Counted from the stretch's first letter, positions 11,080 through 23,169 are shown. The stretch: 64,000 nucleotides of DNA from Gnetum montanum (GCA_015680685.1 MNCI01025135.1:151908-215907), one strand, 5' to 3'. A program made the numbers and translations. The notes: generated by a model from the letters alone, not told the origin.

Positions 11080-13359
11080 CTAGGGTCAACTCTCTTTGTA
11101 GGAAGATTGCTAGCCTTGATCTAGTTGAAAATAACATGGATTAACATTATGGTGTGGATCTTAGGAAGCATTTGGTTTAAAGGGATCTTAAAGGTATTTA
11201 ATGTAGAGGATGAGGTAGCTGGAGATATAGGATGACTAGCTACATTAGGCTGTAAGGGCTTGGGAGGATTGTTATGTTGGAAGAATGGTCGTTTCCTAGA
11301 TTGATTATTCGACCCACTTAGTTGGAAGTCTGGTGCCCTCATAGCATTTCGTTGATGTGGATATAGGGGAATTTCAGCCTACATAGATCGAGTAGGAGGT
11401 AACTGGGAAGAGGGCAAAGGGGTATGTGTAGACGGATGTGGAGGATGATATGGATATGGGTTCTCCTACCAAGTAGATGGTGAATGGTTTTGATGATATT
11501 CTGAGGGATAATGATGATGCTGGAATGAAGCATGACTTGCAGAGCTTCATGGAGAAATGGATTGCTAAACATAGTACCCATGGAGAAATGGATCCTGCTG
11601 TATTGGTGGTGGCATCCCCCATGACTATGGTTGCTGCCACTACTATTATTACTTGTACGATTTTTGTGAAGATCCACTTGGATAATAAGAATGTTATTGC
11701 TAGTGAAACTACCTTGGATTACCTTGAGGATAAGGCAATCTTTTGGGTGCTTACCTCCTTTATAGTTGAGGATTCAGTGTGTACACCCCAAACTCTTGTA
11801 ATTATGACATCATAGGGTAACATCCCTTAGGATATTCATATTGACAGATGTCACAACTAATATCATCATCAAAGTTAGTTTCCACAACTTGTTCTACTAC
11901 AGTAGCCTTGCCCTTATCTCATTGATAAGCAAGTTCAACTTCTTTTCATCTCTTGTGATCATGATCACTATTCCACTCTTTATATTCTTCAACGATTTTC
12001 ATAGCAGTTTGAAATTTTTCATCCAAAGAGTCCCATAATTTGTTAACCTTAGTTGAAATATCAAAAATAGATTTATGAATAGGAAAGGTTTTTCTATTTG
12101 CTACTTCATCAAGTGGTGCATCCTCCTCTTCACAAAATTGGACCTCTCTTTTCCTAATGGAAGGATCCCTATTATATTCTTCTGTACTTTCCCTTTTATT
12201 TCAATTCACCTTCTTCTTTTGCTATTTGCTTTATAAGCCTTTGGATCTAATGAGCTCTTAATTCTAAGGATCTCCCTTGGGAATAAACCCCAAGAGTTCT
12301 TCTTATTTTAGCTCTGATCCCATCTATGATATTGCGAAGTTGTTGTGTCTAAGAATAACCATGGCTAGGGCATTGATGTAANTCTAATCATTTTCAATGT
12401 TTTGTAAGGCACAAGCATCATGGAAAGCTTAGAGCTGTGTTTGCAGATTAGAATTGTATCCCCCCTCAAATCTTGGGATATTGTTCATATTTAAGCACTT
12501 GATCTGACTATTTTTCATATGCCTAGTTGAAATCGTTATTGCCTCTGCAATGTTAAGCATGCTTTGAGTCACCAATAGAGGCTCATCATCATTATTATTG
12601 CATTTTCTTCAATGATGTCCTTTATTACCTTGACGTTCTTGGAAAGTTCTATGGTCATTATTGCCTTGTTAATCACCTTCATTATGATTATTTCTATGGT
12701 AGCTTCTATGAGAACCAGTAAATGAAGAGGAATGTTCAGAATCAAATGATCAAGAAGGCAGACCTTCACTGCCACCGTGGTGTTTGCCATCATCTTTTCA
12801 CTCATTACAACGACCATCCCTTACAATTGTGATGTATACCCGAGTCCCTGCCTTAACTATCACTTTTTCCTAAATCTAGTTTATGAATAGTGGATCGCAA
12901 GTTCTGGGCCACACCCTCATCTTCAATAATAAGGGATGGAGAATCTTTATGTTGGGAACCTTTAAGGGAAGGATCCTCATTACTAGTTTGGTTTAGTAAG
13001 AATAAGGGATTAGAGAAATGTTTTCCCTTTACAAGTTCATGTTTCTTCTCCTAGTGTCAATGTTGCCTGTGTTGTGTTTTTGTGGGATGATAGCCTCGAG
13101 TGTCAAAGCCATGCACAACATATTCCTCTTGAAGATCTAAGATGCCTAACTTTTTAAGAGTTTGAATTAGCATCCCAGGCATAGATCTATCAAAAGGCAA
13201 TAAAATGTTGTCCTCCATGTCTCACCACCACATCTGTTCATCTTAATGCAATATGAAAGTGAAGTTAGCTACATACTCATCAGGATGAGTATATACCACC
13301 CTACATTCTTGAGGGATAGGTGGTTTCACATCTTCATTCCTAGGAGAAGAAGAAGATAT
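11080..13359 (-). pseudogene. Gag, ATH-1 (broken)
   Basis: Homologous to the ATH-3 gag. The start triplet is ATA (13357-13359) where sister copies have ATG followed by three Ser codons. After it come the conserved EDVKPPIPQECRVVYTHPDEY, a Ser/Asp-rich region (12569-12817 in reverse), the central gag fold (HDACALQN-like residues around 12410) and a short Cys/His motif CDICQYEYPKGC near 11830. About 225 bp are missing at the N at 12382. The plus-strand frames 11477-11815 and 11841-12038 are antisense shadows. Confidence 0.8.
12382..12382. other. Single N at a gag deficit in ATH-1
   Basis: Text on the left (CATTGATGTAA) matches the ATH-3 gag near 55700, and text on the right (TTTTCAATGTTTTGTAAGG) matches near 55460. 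About 225 bp present in ATH-2 and ATH-3 are absent at this one base. Confidence 0.7.
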
Positions 13360-13496
13360 TTTGCAATATAAAATAAAATGTCAATGTGCTTTTTATAATT
13401 TTATGTATAGCAAGAATGATATGGACCTTGAGGTTCATACAACAATATTAATGGTATTCACTAAACCTAGATAGCACATGTTTTAAACAAAACAAG

Positions 13497-13515
13497 TCCC
13501 TAGTAATCGTGCCAA
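13497..13515 (-). promoter_or_regulatory. Primer-binding site of ATH-1 (tRNA-Asp type)
   Basis: Minus strand TTGGCACGATTACTAGGGA directly follows the 5' LTR. It resembles TGGCGCCGTTGCCGGGGA, complementary to the 3' end of plant tRNA-Asp, which Athila elements use. Most mismatches are G-to-A or C-to-T. Confidence 0.75.
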
Positions 13516-14466
13516 TGATGAGCTGCGAAGGTACCCCTACGCTCAACCATACGAATCACAAGGGGTTCATGTGCGATTCGCTTGAATTCCAAGGACTCTA
13601 TTTTCTATGGTACACTACTCATTTAGGTAGTGAACCTTGCCTTCAGGTCATTCATTGTCTTTCCAATTACACTTGTGATGTACATGGTATGGTTAAGTGT
13701 AATTGAGGTATATGATTTTTATGATTTTATGTTTTTAAGATTTGTGGGGCTAAAATATAAAGGTAAGATGATTTAATACTAGTAAGTTCTAATTAATTAA
13801 CTAATGTTTAACTAGTCCTAACATAAGCATCCAGTCCCACTTTCCGTACACATGTTGAACCCACATACTTACTGCTGGGATTACCAAGCATTATGTTGTT
13901 GGGTGAACCAAGCAATAAAGCTACTGGGTTTACTAAGCAAATACGTGTTTATGCTCGAAGTGGTCATACTTATGTGCTTAATCTATTTAGCGTAATTAAT
14001 GGATCAATTACTCAAGCCTAATTTAGCTTAATTAATAGTTAATGAAAATAATGAATGCATAAATAAATCATTAATCTAATCCAAGTGCTACAATGTTTGA
14101 TCAAGAAGCTCATATTTATTGCCATTCACACTAGTGTGTTTAGGTATAATAGTGCTCGAATAAAGATCCGTACACTTTCTAACTCTTTCTATGGGCACTT
14201 AGAAAAGTATTTTAACTTTCAAATAAACAAATTGCAAGAGCTTTGCTACTATGCCAAGAATTCTCCCTTAAATGCAACTGGTGAGCTCGTATTTATAGTT
14301 TTTGCCCTAGGGTTGCATCGACGGGGCCCCATTAATGTAGCAAATGCTATGTTAATGCGACCCCATCGACAGGGCACACCATGTAAATGGGACCTCATCA
14401 ATGGGGGCTCGTTGATGAGGCTACATCAATGGGGGGCCCGTCGACGTGACTCTTTGACGTTCATCA
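13516..14466 (-). repeat. 5' LTR of ATH-1
   Basis: 951 bp, TGATGAGCTG...TTCATCA. Minus-strand TATA box (CTATAAATA) near 14286-14296. The U3 outer end (14320-14450) is an array of GGCCCC and CATCGATG-type words. Followed by the CCCAA duplication. Confidence 0.94.
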
Positions 14467-14471
14467 CCCAA
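14467..14471. repeat. Target-site duplication CCCAA of ATH-1 (right copy)
   Basis: Exact repeat of 2590-2594. Confidence 0.92.
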
Positions 14472-14798
14472 CAATGATATCATGAGTTCAAGATATGTAC
14501 AACAAGTCAAGAATGACTACTTATCACTCAGGACTAGATTAGACTTTATTTTCTACACTTAGATAAATTAGATTAAATCTTAATACTTTAATAATATTTT
14601 AGCATGACAAAATAACATCAATAATTATATGCCTCAATTACACTTAAATATATGAACTAAGGTCAACACAACTGTAATTGATAAGATAGTGACCTACAAT
14701 TAGGTATAATGGTCTTCATACTTCGCTACTCTAATACATGGATAATGATTAGGTCATGTGTAATACTCATGATTTGTATGGGTGGATGTAATGACTAC
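14472..14798 (+). repeat. Old plus-oriented LTR, right part
   Basis: Continues the LTR interrupted at 2594. The words CAAGATATGTAC, CTTATCACTCAGGACTAG and ATGCCTCAATTACACTT follow the order of the plus LTR at 60390-60560 (CAAGATGTGTAC, CTCATCACACTTAGGCTAG, ATGCCTCACTCTGAACT). It ends about where L1 similarity resumes. Joined length is about 850 bp, close to the other LTRs. Confidence 0.7.
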
Positions 14799-16370
14799 AT
14801 AGTTCCAAGTAATATGATGAAGCATCAATTTTTCATCAAACAAAGATCTTCTTCCTTTAGTAACATTTTAATAATATAACTATTGAGAATTTATCCAAGG
14901 AATCCTCAACCTACAACCTCGTTGTACATAGTATAAAAATCAAACTTAATATAATATGAAAAATACTTATAAAACCTAATTGGGAAGTCATCCATTCTTG
15001 GAACTTTATCATTAGGCATGAACATCACTACATTTGTAAAGTTATTCATAGAGAGAAAAGTGTAAGGCATAATATCAATGTTATGGAATAGTAGTTTCTA
15101 TAAATTGACATCCATTTTTTACAAATTTATACCTTCAAAGAAAAAGAACTATTTATAAAAGTAGTAGAATTTCTTATGAATATCATCATCCTAGTCAACA
15201 ATTGAACCATCAACTAAAATAGAATTAATCCTCTTAGAAGAAGGTTTACGTTTAAGATAATAAAAAAAAAAAACCTTTTACAAGTTTATCTCTAATATAA
15301 ATCTAGTTAACGCAAGATTTCAATTGCATACTTTTAGGAACCAAAGTATCCAAAATAAAGAGTATAGACCTTGCCTAAGCTAGCTCAAGTTGAAGAACAT
15401 CACTAGGAGAATAGCCAAGTTGTTGAGTGAGATATTAAATGTTGTGCTTAGCATCTAATCTTAGTTGAATTCTTTTTTATTTGAATTTTCTTTCCCAAGT
15501 GCATACATAACTTTATTAATCTTTTCATAGCCTCATTCCACCATGTAATCCAACCATTTTCATCTCTTGGCCTTGAGCTAATATTTCAAGCTTATATAAT
15601 AAGGCTACATAAAGTAGCACTAGATATTAAAAAATATTCAAAATAAAAACTATATGCAAACCAGTTGTTTGATTCACTTGATTAATTATTAAATGGGAAA
15701 AAATAGGAACATGATTAAATAAAGTGTATTGAGAAAGAACATAAATAGAAGGATTTTTGGAAAGATCAAGTTTGCAAACTACTATGGAGGATATAAGAAA
15801 TATTTACATTTTTGAGATGATTCTATCTTGACTAGCTCTACTATTGCTCCAAGTGAACCATTGATTTTCAAACATATTTCCTCTATTTACAATAAGATCA
15901 AAAAGATTGAATCTCCACTAAATATAAAATTAAAGAATTTTATCATCAAAAATAACAAGAACAAGCTCACCTCCAACTTTATTACCTTAGGAAGTAACAA
16001 AATCAAAATCTCTAGTCACGATAAAAGAAAATTTAGGAAGATCCAAAAGATAATGTTTCCACAACTCATGTCTAATCTTAGCATCATTACAAGCATAAAT
16101 AGATAAAAAGCCAACTTACTGATCCTTTATAAAAAGGGTGACCTAAACAAGATTCCCTGATGTATCTCATTCGTTTCAATCACTTGACTATCCCACTTGG
16201 GATGAAGCATAATAATAGTATAGTTGTATCCACCTTTTTGGTTCACTTTGAATCAGGACTAAGTGTAGCTTCGATGTCATTCAATGAGGATTTGAGCCCC
16301 CAAATCCTTCAAATAAATAATCACAAGTACATTCTCAACTCCAAGGGGCTGTTAGGAACCATCTAGGTTC
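14799..16370 (-). pseudogene. L1-type LINE ORF2, endonuclease to RT start (5' segment)
   Basis: Minus-strand translation. The APE-type endonuclease part (16370 to about 15800) ends with SIYACNDAKIRHELW, then FIVTRDFDFV (family: GDFN) and QWFTWSNSRASQDRI (family: FTWSN-R...). The RT N-terminus (15000-14800) shows DDFPIRFYKYF (family: DGFP-EFYK-FW), then NSYIIKMLLKEE (family: N-T-I-LIPK). The remainder of the RT is at 1440-2095. Stops are frequent. The plus-strand frame at 15828-16106 is an antisense shadow. Confidence 0.8.
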
Positions 16371-17223
16371 ATAATCCAACTTATGAACTTAATTTTTCAT
16401 GATCACTAAAAAACATTGAGATTCAAATTTTTCTAAGTGTGGGAACAGAGCAAATCAATTGTTTTTTAAGTGTTGAAGCTATCTTAGATTTTGCATCATG
16501 TAGAACTCCAAATGATACATCCTAAGCTCCCCTAACATCATAAAGTTGAATTTATCAAATTTGGTAGTAATCCTAAGAGCCCAAAAATCAAAATTTTTCT
16601 AAGTGTTGGAGGCAATGGGATGTCAAATTGGGGTTCCTTTAATACTGTAGCACAAAATGCCCTTAAAAAAGCCTTTCAAGATACATTTCTGACCTAGAAG
16701 ACTACCAGGGATCATTAAATGTTATATTCCAATTCCTTGGCATCAGTGACGCTATATCAATGATAACATTAGTGTTAGTGTCAATACCACCATCACCTGG
16801 ACTCTTAAATCTTACCAAAACTATATTTTGACATGTGTAATGACCTCTTAGGTTTAAAATGGCTCATTGAAAGTAGTTTTAGTACTTCAAGCTTCCAAAA
16901 TTTGCACCCTTTTACAAGTTTTCTAAAACTTGGAAAATTGACATTTTTGGCTAAGTATGGAACATTAGCATAGTTAGAACTCATCTCAGCATCTCTGAAT
17001 CATCCCATACACCACGTTTGTAGCATTCCATGGCATTTCAGGTGTCTCAGTCATTGTGGAAGATCACTACACTTCTTTATAGGAGTCATTTGGCTTCTTG
17101 GGAGTTAGAAATTTTGGCCTTAAAAATGACCAAATTTTTTTCACTTTAGTACCCAAGCTAACATTAATGCCAACATTGGCATTACTTTGTCAAAGGTTTA
17201 TACTAGCACCTCAAAATGGATAG
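16371..17223. other. Unassigned AT-rich tract before ATH-2
   Basis: No gene seen. It contains recurring phrases (TTTTTCTAAGTGT, AACATTAGTGTT, GTGTCAATACC) that recur at 27360-27437 and 28210-28760. These therefore look like parts of one unclassified repeat into which ATH-2 and the solo LTR inserted. It may also hold the L1 5' region. Confidence 0.4.
17219..17223. repeat. Target-site duplication GATAG of ATH-2 (left copy)
   Basis: GATAG precedes the LTR start at 17224 and recurs at 27312-27316, directly after the other LTR. Confidence 0.92.
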
Positions 17224-18021
17224 TGATGAGTGGTAAGTACCCCTATGCCCAACCATATGAATCACTAAGGTGTTATGCACGATCTGGTTGAATTCCGTGG
17301 ACCTATAATTATCTCTTACACTAGTTCCTCTAGGAAGTGAAATGACATTGAGAACGGTCATGGTCATCCCAACTACACTTGTAAGGCTCAAGGGTATGGT
17401 TTAAGTGAAATTAAGGTATATGAATTTTTATCGTTTTTATATTTTATGGATGTAAGCGCCTACAACAAGAATAAGGGTATAATAGATTGAAAACTTGTGT
17501 CTATCACCTAGCTAGCCTAACACAAGTAACTGCCCCCTGCTAGGCTACCAAACATTAAACATTGATGGGTTACCAAGTACTATATGAATTCTCAAAGTGG
17601 TTGTGCTTTTGTTCATTAATTACTAGAAATAAATTGCTTAATCAAATGCATTAAAGTAAAGAACAAGAAAGTAGAATGCATTAAAGAAAATATTAAGCTA
17701 TTTTTAGTGCTGTAAGGATTGTCAAAAGATCATTTTATTCCCATCACACTGCTACGCTTAGGTACATTAATGCTCAAACAAAGAACCGTATACACTTTAG
17801 ACTCCTTTTACAAGCACTTAGAAAATATTCTAACTCTAGGGGGAAGAAACAGCAAGAGCTTCACTACCTTGCTTGAAAATTAAAAATTGACTAATGAATT
17901 ACCACCAAAACTAGAGCCTAGGCATGGTATTTATAGACTTAGGATATATACCCTGACATTGGATCCAAGCCTCAACATCATGTACCCGACATCATAGCTG
18001 ACATCAAACAGTGATTTATCA
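17224..18021 (-). repeat. 3' LTR of ATH-2
   Basis: 798 bp, TGATGAGTGG...GATTTATCA. The minus-strand TATA box is in GGTATTTATAGAC near 17928-17940 and the poly(A)-type region is upstream. Followed by the polypurine tract. Confidence 0.92.
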
Positions 18022-18032
18022 TACCCCCACGA
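18022..18032 (-). promoter_or_regulatory. Polypurine tract of ATH-2
   Basis: Minus strand TCGTGGGGGTA abuts the TGATAAATC start of the 3' LTR. The same CGTGRKGGTA-like context occurs in ATH-Z at 30714-30724. Confidence 0.75.
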
Positions 18033-20060
18033 TTGAATGAAAACTCATCCTCGAGTGAACAAGAGGAGGAACAAGTTCTTTACAATATAACATATTGGGT
18101 AGGTATGGGATTATTGACTGACATGAAAAACTAACTTAGATGAAATCAATATATAGATTCTAAGTGCCCAAGTGTACAGAATTATAATTTTTACAACATT
18201 GGATGTTCATGAGAAGAGGAGTGAACACCCTGAAGAATATTAACATCCAACACCTCTTGGCAGAAGGAGAATGAGAGAGAGAGAAAAGACCCTTCAATCA
18301 CGAATGGTCCTCATTGTGTGGTATTGCTACCTCATCCTTGATGAAGATAGTTCTGCTTCCAGTCCATGCTCCCATTGCAATCACAACAAGATCATGAAGT
18401 AGTATGCAATGTGTAACACATAACTATTAAATGCCTTGTCTCGTCAATGGTTACACTCAGCTAGGTTATGATTGTGGTTGATTGGTTCCTTGAGTAGTAT
18501 TAGCGGTTAGCTAAATTAAGCAGTCCATTAAATTTGAAAAAGTTCAATGCAAGGAAATATTTAAAGAGGGTATAGGAATTCACAATAATGAAAAGAAGAA
18601 TTTACTAAAAATTGTTATGAATATGTGTACAATTGGATGTCATTGATGGGATAAACAAAAAAAATTTGATTGTAAAAATGTCTAAGGGTAAAGAACTTAA
18701 CTAACTTAATCAAAAGATATGCTAGTGGATCCTCCCTAAAGCAAGGAGAAGCCTTTTATGCCCTTGCATAACTTCAAACTAAAGAGTCCATGGGCTTCAT
18801 GGATGATTAATGGTTATAGGAAGTTAAGTACAAAAACCTAGAAGTAACTAACTAAGAATTCTGATACATCAAACTAGGACATCGAACCAAAATATGAAAT
18901 TGGCAATGAGGTGGAACATGGAAAGCATAGATGGATAAGAGAGAAAGTGGAATGGAGTTCCTAATTATGGTCACATGAAGTTCCTTGTGGATTTTTTGGT
19001 TAAATGACTTGATAGGATCCATCCTTAGTCTAGACCAAAACCAATGACTTTCAGTGAATTTGCATTGACATTCTAAGACCAATCCATTCCTTGAGACATA
19101 AGAGTGCTCCCACAAAACAACCGCCATTCCAAATTAGAGAAGATGTAGGAAGTGATCAAGGGCCTTATTTAGAGAAGATGAGTTCCATAACCAGTGCTTG
19201 TAGCCCTTTTATTTTATCTAAGGGGTGTTTTTTGAATTTCCATTATTTTTTTTGAAATGGAAATCATACCATGTAAAGACACATGCATTTATTTTGTCCA
19301 AAGGGTGTGCTTTGAATCCTCATCTTTTTTCTTTTTTTTCTTGATGAGAACCACACCATGCAAGGACATATGCATTTATTTTGTCCAAGGGGTGTGCTTT
19401 GAATTTCCATCATTTTTTCTTGATGAGAACCACATCATGCAAGGCCTTATTCAACTTCCTTTATTGATTGACACAGAATAGTAAGAAATTCATGGAAACA
19501 CACATGAACCTAGGCAAACAGAAAAGTATAAAGAATGTTGAATCCCCTTAAAGACACACCTTGTTCAAACCTTTGAATCCTTCCCAATACTAGAAACTAC
19601 CAAAGTCACAAATTTATTAAATTTTTACTAGTAAAAAAGGGACTACAAATTTCCAAAATAAGGAAAACCATAGCATGTGTGCATGGGTGGATGTTGTGGG
19701 CTCGCGACCTGTTACATGAAAAAGAAACCATGTCCTAATTATTTGAAACAAAATTCAAATTTAGAAACTAGACACCAACAATCAAATAACAAAAATTGTG
19801 CATACCACCATCAAGTAACACATTACCAATGTACTTGGCACTTATTAACAAAAAGTTAGAAAATCACATCAAATAAAAGAAAACATAGAAGAAAGTGTAA
19901 ATTATTCAAGAAATATCAAATGTACTAACAATGGTGTAAAAAAATTAGAAAAGATTAATAACATAAAAATAAAAAGATGTAAAACAAAGAACATGTAAAA
20001 CAAAAAGTTGTAAAATGAAAAATGTGTAAAACAAAAAAGTTGAAAAACAAAGGAGCCACT
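18033..20060 (-). other. Non-coding 3' region of ATH-2
   Basis: Corresponds to the ATH-1 sequence on both sides of the env-position ORF but lacks that ORF and the internal promoter. The fusion point is near 18450-18560. It carries a 91-codon minus-strand frame at 18852-19127 overlapping a block conserved in ATH-1 and ATH-3, and an 80-bp tandem repeat at 19205-19450. An A-rich tract (19860-20050) borders the integrase end. Confidence 0.65.
19205..19450. repeat. Tandem repeat, about 80-86 bp, nearly three copies
   Basis: The unit begins at CATTTATTTTGTCCAAGGGG, continues through TGTGCTTTGAATTTCCATC and a T-rich run, and ends near CATGCAAGGACATATG. Starts are near 19207, 19286 and 19373. The first copy is the most diverged. 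ATH-1 has one copy (7775-7880) and ATH-3 two in reverse (62220-62400). Confidence 0.8.
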
Positions 20061-21370
20061 TGAACGGTTAGCATGGTTGGCCATCTCCCCCATGGCTAAG
20101 TTGAAAGGAGGAGATCCAAATTATGGAGCGTGGTTGCCCATCGAATGAGGTGCTTGTTGTGTTAGCTAGTGTATGCTCATGGAAAGGCTTAATTTGTTCA
20201 AAGTTAACTAGTTGTTTCTTTTTTGGGCTCTCAGGTTTATAGATCATCATGGCCCATGAAGGAAAAGTTTCATAAATGATATAAGGTCCTACCCACAATG
20301 TTTGGAACTTAGTTTGTTGAGGTACATGTGTGGGGTTCTAGTAGAGAACCTTATCTCTTAGTTAAAATTTAACTTTTCTAATTTTTAGGTCATGACACTT
20401 TTTGTTATAAGCCTTGTGCAACTCATTAGATCATAAGGCCACTAATCATTTTTCGTCTAGATTCATTGATCTTTCTTTTTGGGCTAGACTTAAGTCAAGG
20501 TCAAGGTCACAAGCTATTGAAAGTGTATGAAGTTAAGATTGAATAGAAAGTGTTGGTAATTCGTTGTACACAAGCTCATAGGGAGAGTAGCCTATAGGAA
20601 GTTTCCAAGTTGAGCGGTAGGCCCAAAGGGCATCGTTGAGTTTTGTGCTCCAATCCTTCCTATACTTGTTAACAATTATTATTAGTGTTCTTGTGATTTC
20701 CCTATTGGTAACCTCATCTTGACCATTAGCATGAGGATGGTAAGGTGTTGTGAGTTTGTGTTCAACCCCCAAACATTGCATGAGCTTTCAAAAACTAGTG
20801 CCTGTAAAATGAGTTTCATTGTTAGAAATTAATGCACGTGGCATACCAAACCTATTTACAACATTTTTTTGTACAAACCAAGCAGTAGTAGAGGATGTAA
20901 AATCGATGATGGCTATTGCTTCTACCCATTTCATACAATAGCCAATAACAACTATGATGTATGCCTTTCCATTTAACATGGGCATGATGGGACCTATAAG
21001 ATCAATGCCCAAAATGTCAAATGCTTCTAATGGTTGAATTGATTATTGAGCTTCCTCCATTCGAGTAGTCATTCCACCATCCCATTAGCATCATTCACAA
21101 GAGCAAATGAAATGGTGAGCATCCTTGAACAGTGTTGGCCAATAGTACCCTACCATTAGGACTTTAATGGTCATGCATCTCCCATCATAGTGTCCTCCAC
21201 AAGGACCTTCTTGAGCATCTTGGAGCACGTGTAGTTGATCAACATCAAGGACACACCAATGAACCAGGCCATCAATGCACACCTTGTAGAGGTGTCCATA
21301 CTCTCCATGAAGTGCTTTACCTGGTGAAGAATCTGTTGTTTCCTCCACTGGTCCAACCCTTGTGGCATCT
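20061..21370 (-). pseudogene. Integrase, ATH-2 (broken)
   Basis: Minus strand. The N-terminal HHCC zinc finger is in 21091-21368 (paired His and Cys residues around EGPCGGHYDGRC and FICSCE). The core is 20788-21012 plus 20533-20781: GIDLIGPIMPMLNGKAYII, but the first catalytic Asp is Gly (VVIGYCMKW) and the second Asn (LISNNETHF); the Glu side reads ANGQDEVTNREI. The C-terminal GPY module (WVGPYIIYETFPSWAMM) is in 20068-20298. Two catalytic residues are lost, so it is inactive. Confidence 0.88.
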
Positions 21371-22085
21371 CCTGAGTGAGAAGATAAGTGAGAATGTTAT
21401 CATACTATTTTGGCTCATTGGACATTTGTTCAATTATTGCTCCAGCAAAGAGGAGTTCATTAGGAAATTTAACAAATAATGCATCTTCTTCCTCTTTGTT
21501 GTCCCATCACAACTGAGACAAGTAATCAACGACCACATTCTTAATGCCCTTTTAATCTACCATTGTAAGATTGAACTTCTACAAGATCACTAGCCATCAT
21601 ATGACATGGGGCCTCACTATTGACTTGTTCATTAGGAAGTGATGGCACTATGGTCTATGTGCACAAACACCTTATATCCAAGTACATAATGCTTGAACTT
21701 CTCTAGAGCAAACACCATCACCATCAATTCTTTTTCTGTAGTACTGTAGTTTAATTATGCACCCACAATGCTTCAGTTGGCATAGTGGATATAGTATGGA
21801 TGTTTCTTTTCATCTAACTACATCTTCACAACTCTCAAAGCATAATTTGATGCATCTATCATGATGTGAAATGGTCTAGACTAGTCAGGTACTTGTAGAA
21901 TTGGAGTTTTTACAAGCTTTTCTTTTAGTTTCTGGAATGCTTTTTCACATTTCTAGGTCCAGACAAAAGAAGCTTCTTTCTTGGTTAGTTTGACCAATAG
22001 TTTTGTGATCTTAGAAAAATTCTCTATGAAACACTGGTTGTAGCCAATGTGTCCAAGGAATGATTGAATGTCTTTAATTATTTCT
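21371..22085 (-). pseudogene. RNase H, ATH-2 (broken)
   Basis: Lies between RT and integrase on the minus strand. The reverse complement shows family blocks for the HYASRT-like and NYTTTEKEL-like segments near 21730-21790, and the ALEKFKHYVLGYKV-like segment near 21660-21710; ATH-X has a cleaner version at 44789-45061. Several stops are present. Confidence 0.75.
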
Positions 22086-22830
22086 AGTTAACGAGTTATT
22101 CCTTGGATGATCCTTATTTTTTTAGGATCCACCTCAATTCCTGCTTGCAAGATTTTATGCCCTAATACAATGCCCTCCTCAACCATGAGGTGAATTTTCT
22201 ACCAATTGAGCCACAAGTTAGTTTTGACACATCATTTCAAAACTTGCTCAAGGTGGTCCAAGGCTTGCTCAAATGTACCTCCATAGGTGGAGAAGTCATC
22301 CATGAAGACTTCTACACCACTATCGATCTACTATTGAAAGATGCTTAGGACTAAGCGTTGAAATGTGGCAGGGGCATTGCATAGACCAAATGACATCTTA
22401 CAATATGCAAAAGTCCCCCAGGGACTTGTGAATGTTGTCTTTGCTTAGTCCTATGGTGCAATTTGAATTTGGTTATAGCCACTATAACCATCTAGGAAGT
22501 TGTAGTAGCAATGCCATGATATTGTGTGGAGCACCTGATTAATAAATGGCAACGGAAAATTTTCCTTAAATGTTGCCATATTCAATAGCCTAAAATCAAT
22601 GCAGACCTACCACTTACCATTATTATTTGGTACAATTACAAGTGGACTAACCTACTCGCTATCTACAATGGGATAAATGAACCCTACCTTGAGGAGTTGC
22701 TTGATTTCCTCTTTGATGATTTGTTTTAATTTGGGGTTTAACCACCTTTGTGGCTATCATTTTGGCTTCATGGCTAGGTCCATGTAAATACAATGCTGGC
22801 ATATCCTAGAATCAATCCCTATGAGCTTAG
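22086..22830 (-). pseudogene. Reverse transcriptase, ATH-2 (broken)
   Basis: Minus-strand RT of the Athila type. The catalytic block reads GVEVFMDDFSTYGGTFEQAL (near 22260-22315) with both aspartates kept. Upstream are the SFLDGY-GYNQ block (22470-22500) and LRLLNMATFKEN-like residues (22560). Interrupted by stops (for example QQ to Q* near 22330). Confidence 0.82.
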
Positions 22831-23169
22831 GTTATAACCAAGCAAAAGCTGCTAACCATCTTTCAACTACTTTCAATGGCATCTCTTTTTGTTTTGGAGC
22901 AAGTCTTGCATTGATTATAACCAACTTCTTATTTTTCAAAAATATATATTCCATTCCAATTGGTAATGTTTTTAGTTCAAGGGACTATTTCTTGAAGTTC
23001 TTAGAAATTTCCAACTCTCCCTAATAGGTATCATCATTTGTATCATCAAAGAGTTGGTGATGAACTTGCTCAAGTTCATCCATGCTCATGACATATTCAC
23101 ATGTTAGCCTCTCAGCTAGTTCCATGCATAGTGTGTTACTTTCTGAATTAGCTGTCAGCCACTGGGCGT

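Larger units (their letters stand above)
2595..14466 (-). mobile_element. ATH-1: Athila-type Ty3/Gypsy retrotransposon, 11.9 kb
   Basis: A minus-strand element bounded by LTRs (2595-3367 and 13516-14466) with TGATGA/TCATCA ends and a perfect 5-bp duplication CCCAA. Reading from right to left it has a 5' LTR, tRNA-Asp primer-binding site, gag, protease, RT, integrase, a long non-coding tract, an internal promoter-like module, a coiled-coil ORF in the env position, a polypurine tract and a 3' LTR. RNase H and the integrase zinc finger are deleted. The two LTRs differ at roughly 30 of the first 200 aligned bases by eye, so this is an old insertion. It is non-functional. Confidence 0.93.

Noticed and set aside
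11477-12038. Plus-strand frames of 112 and 65 codons
   Set aside because: They are antisense to the ATH-1 gag; equivalents recur opposite gag in the other copies.
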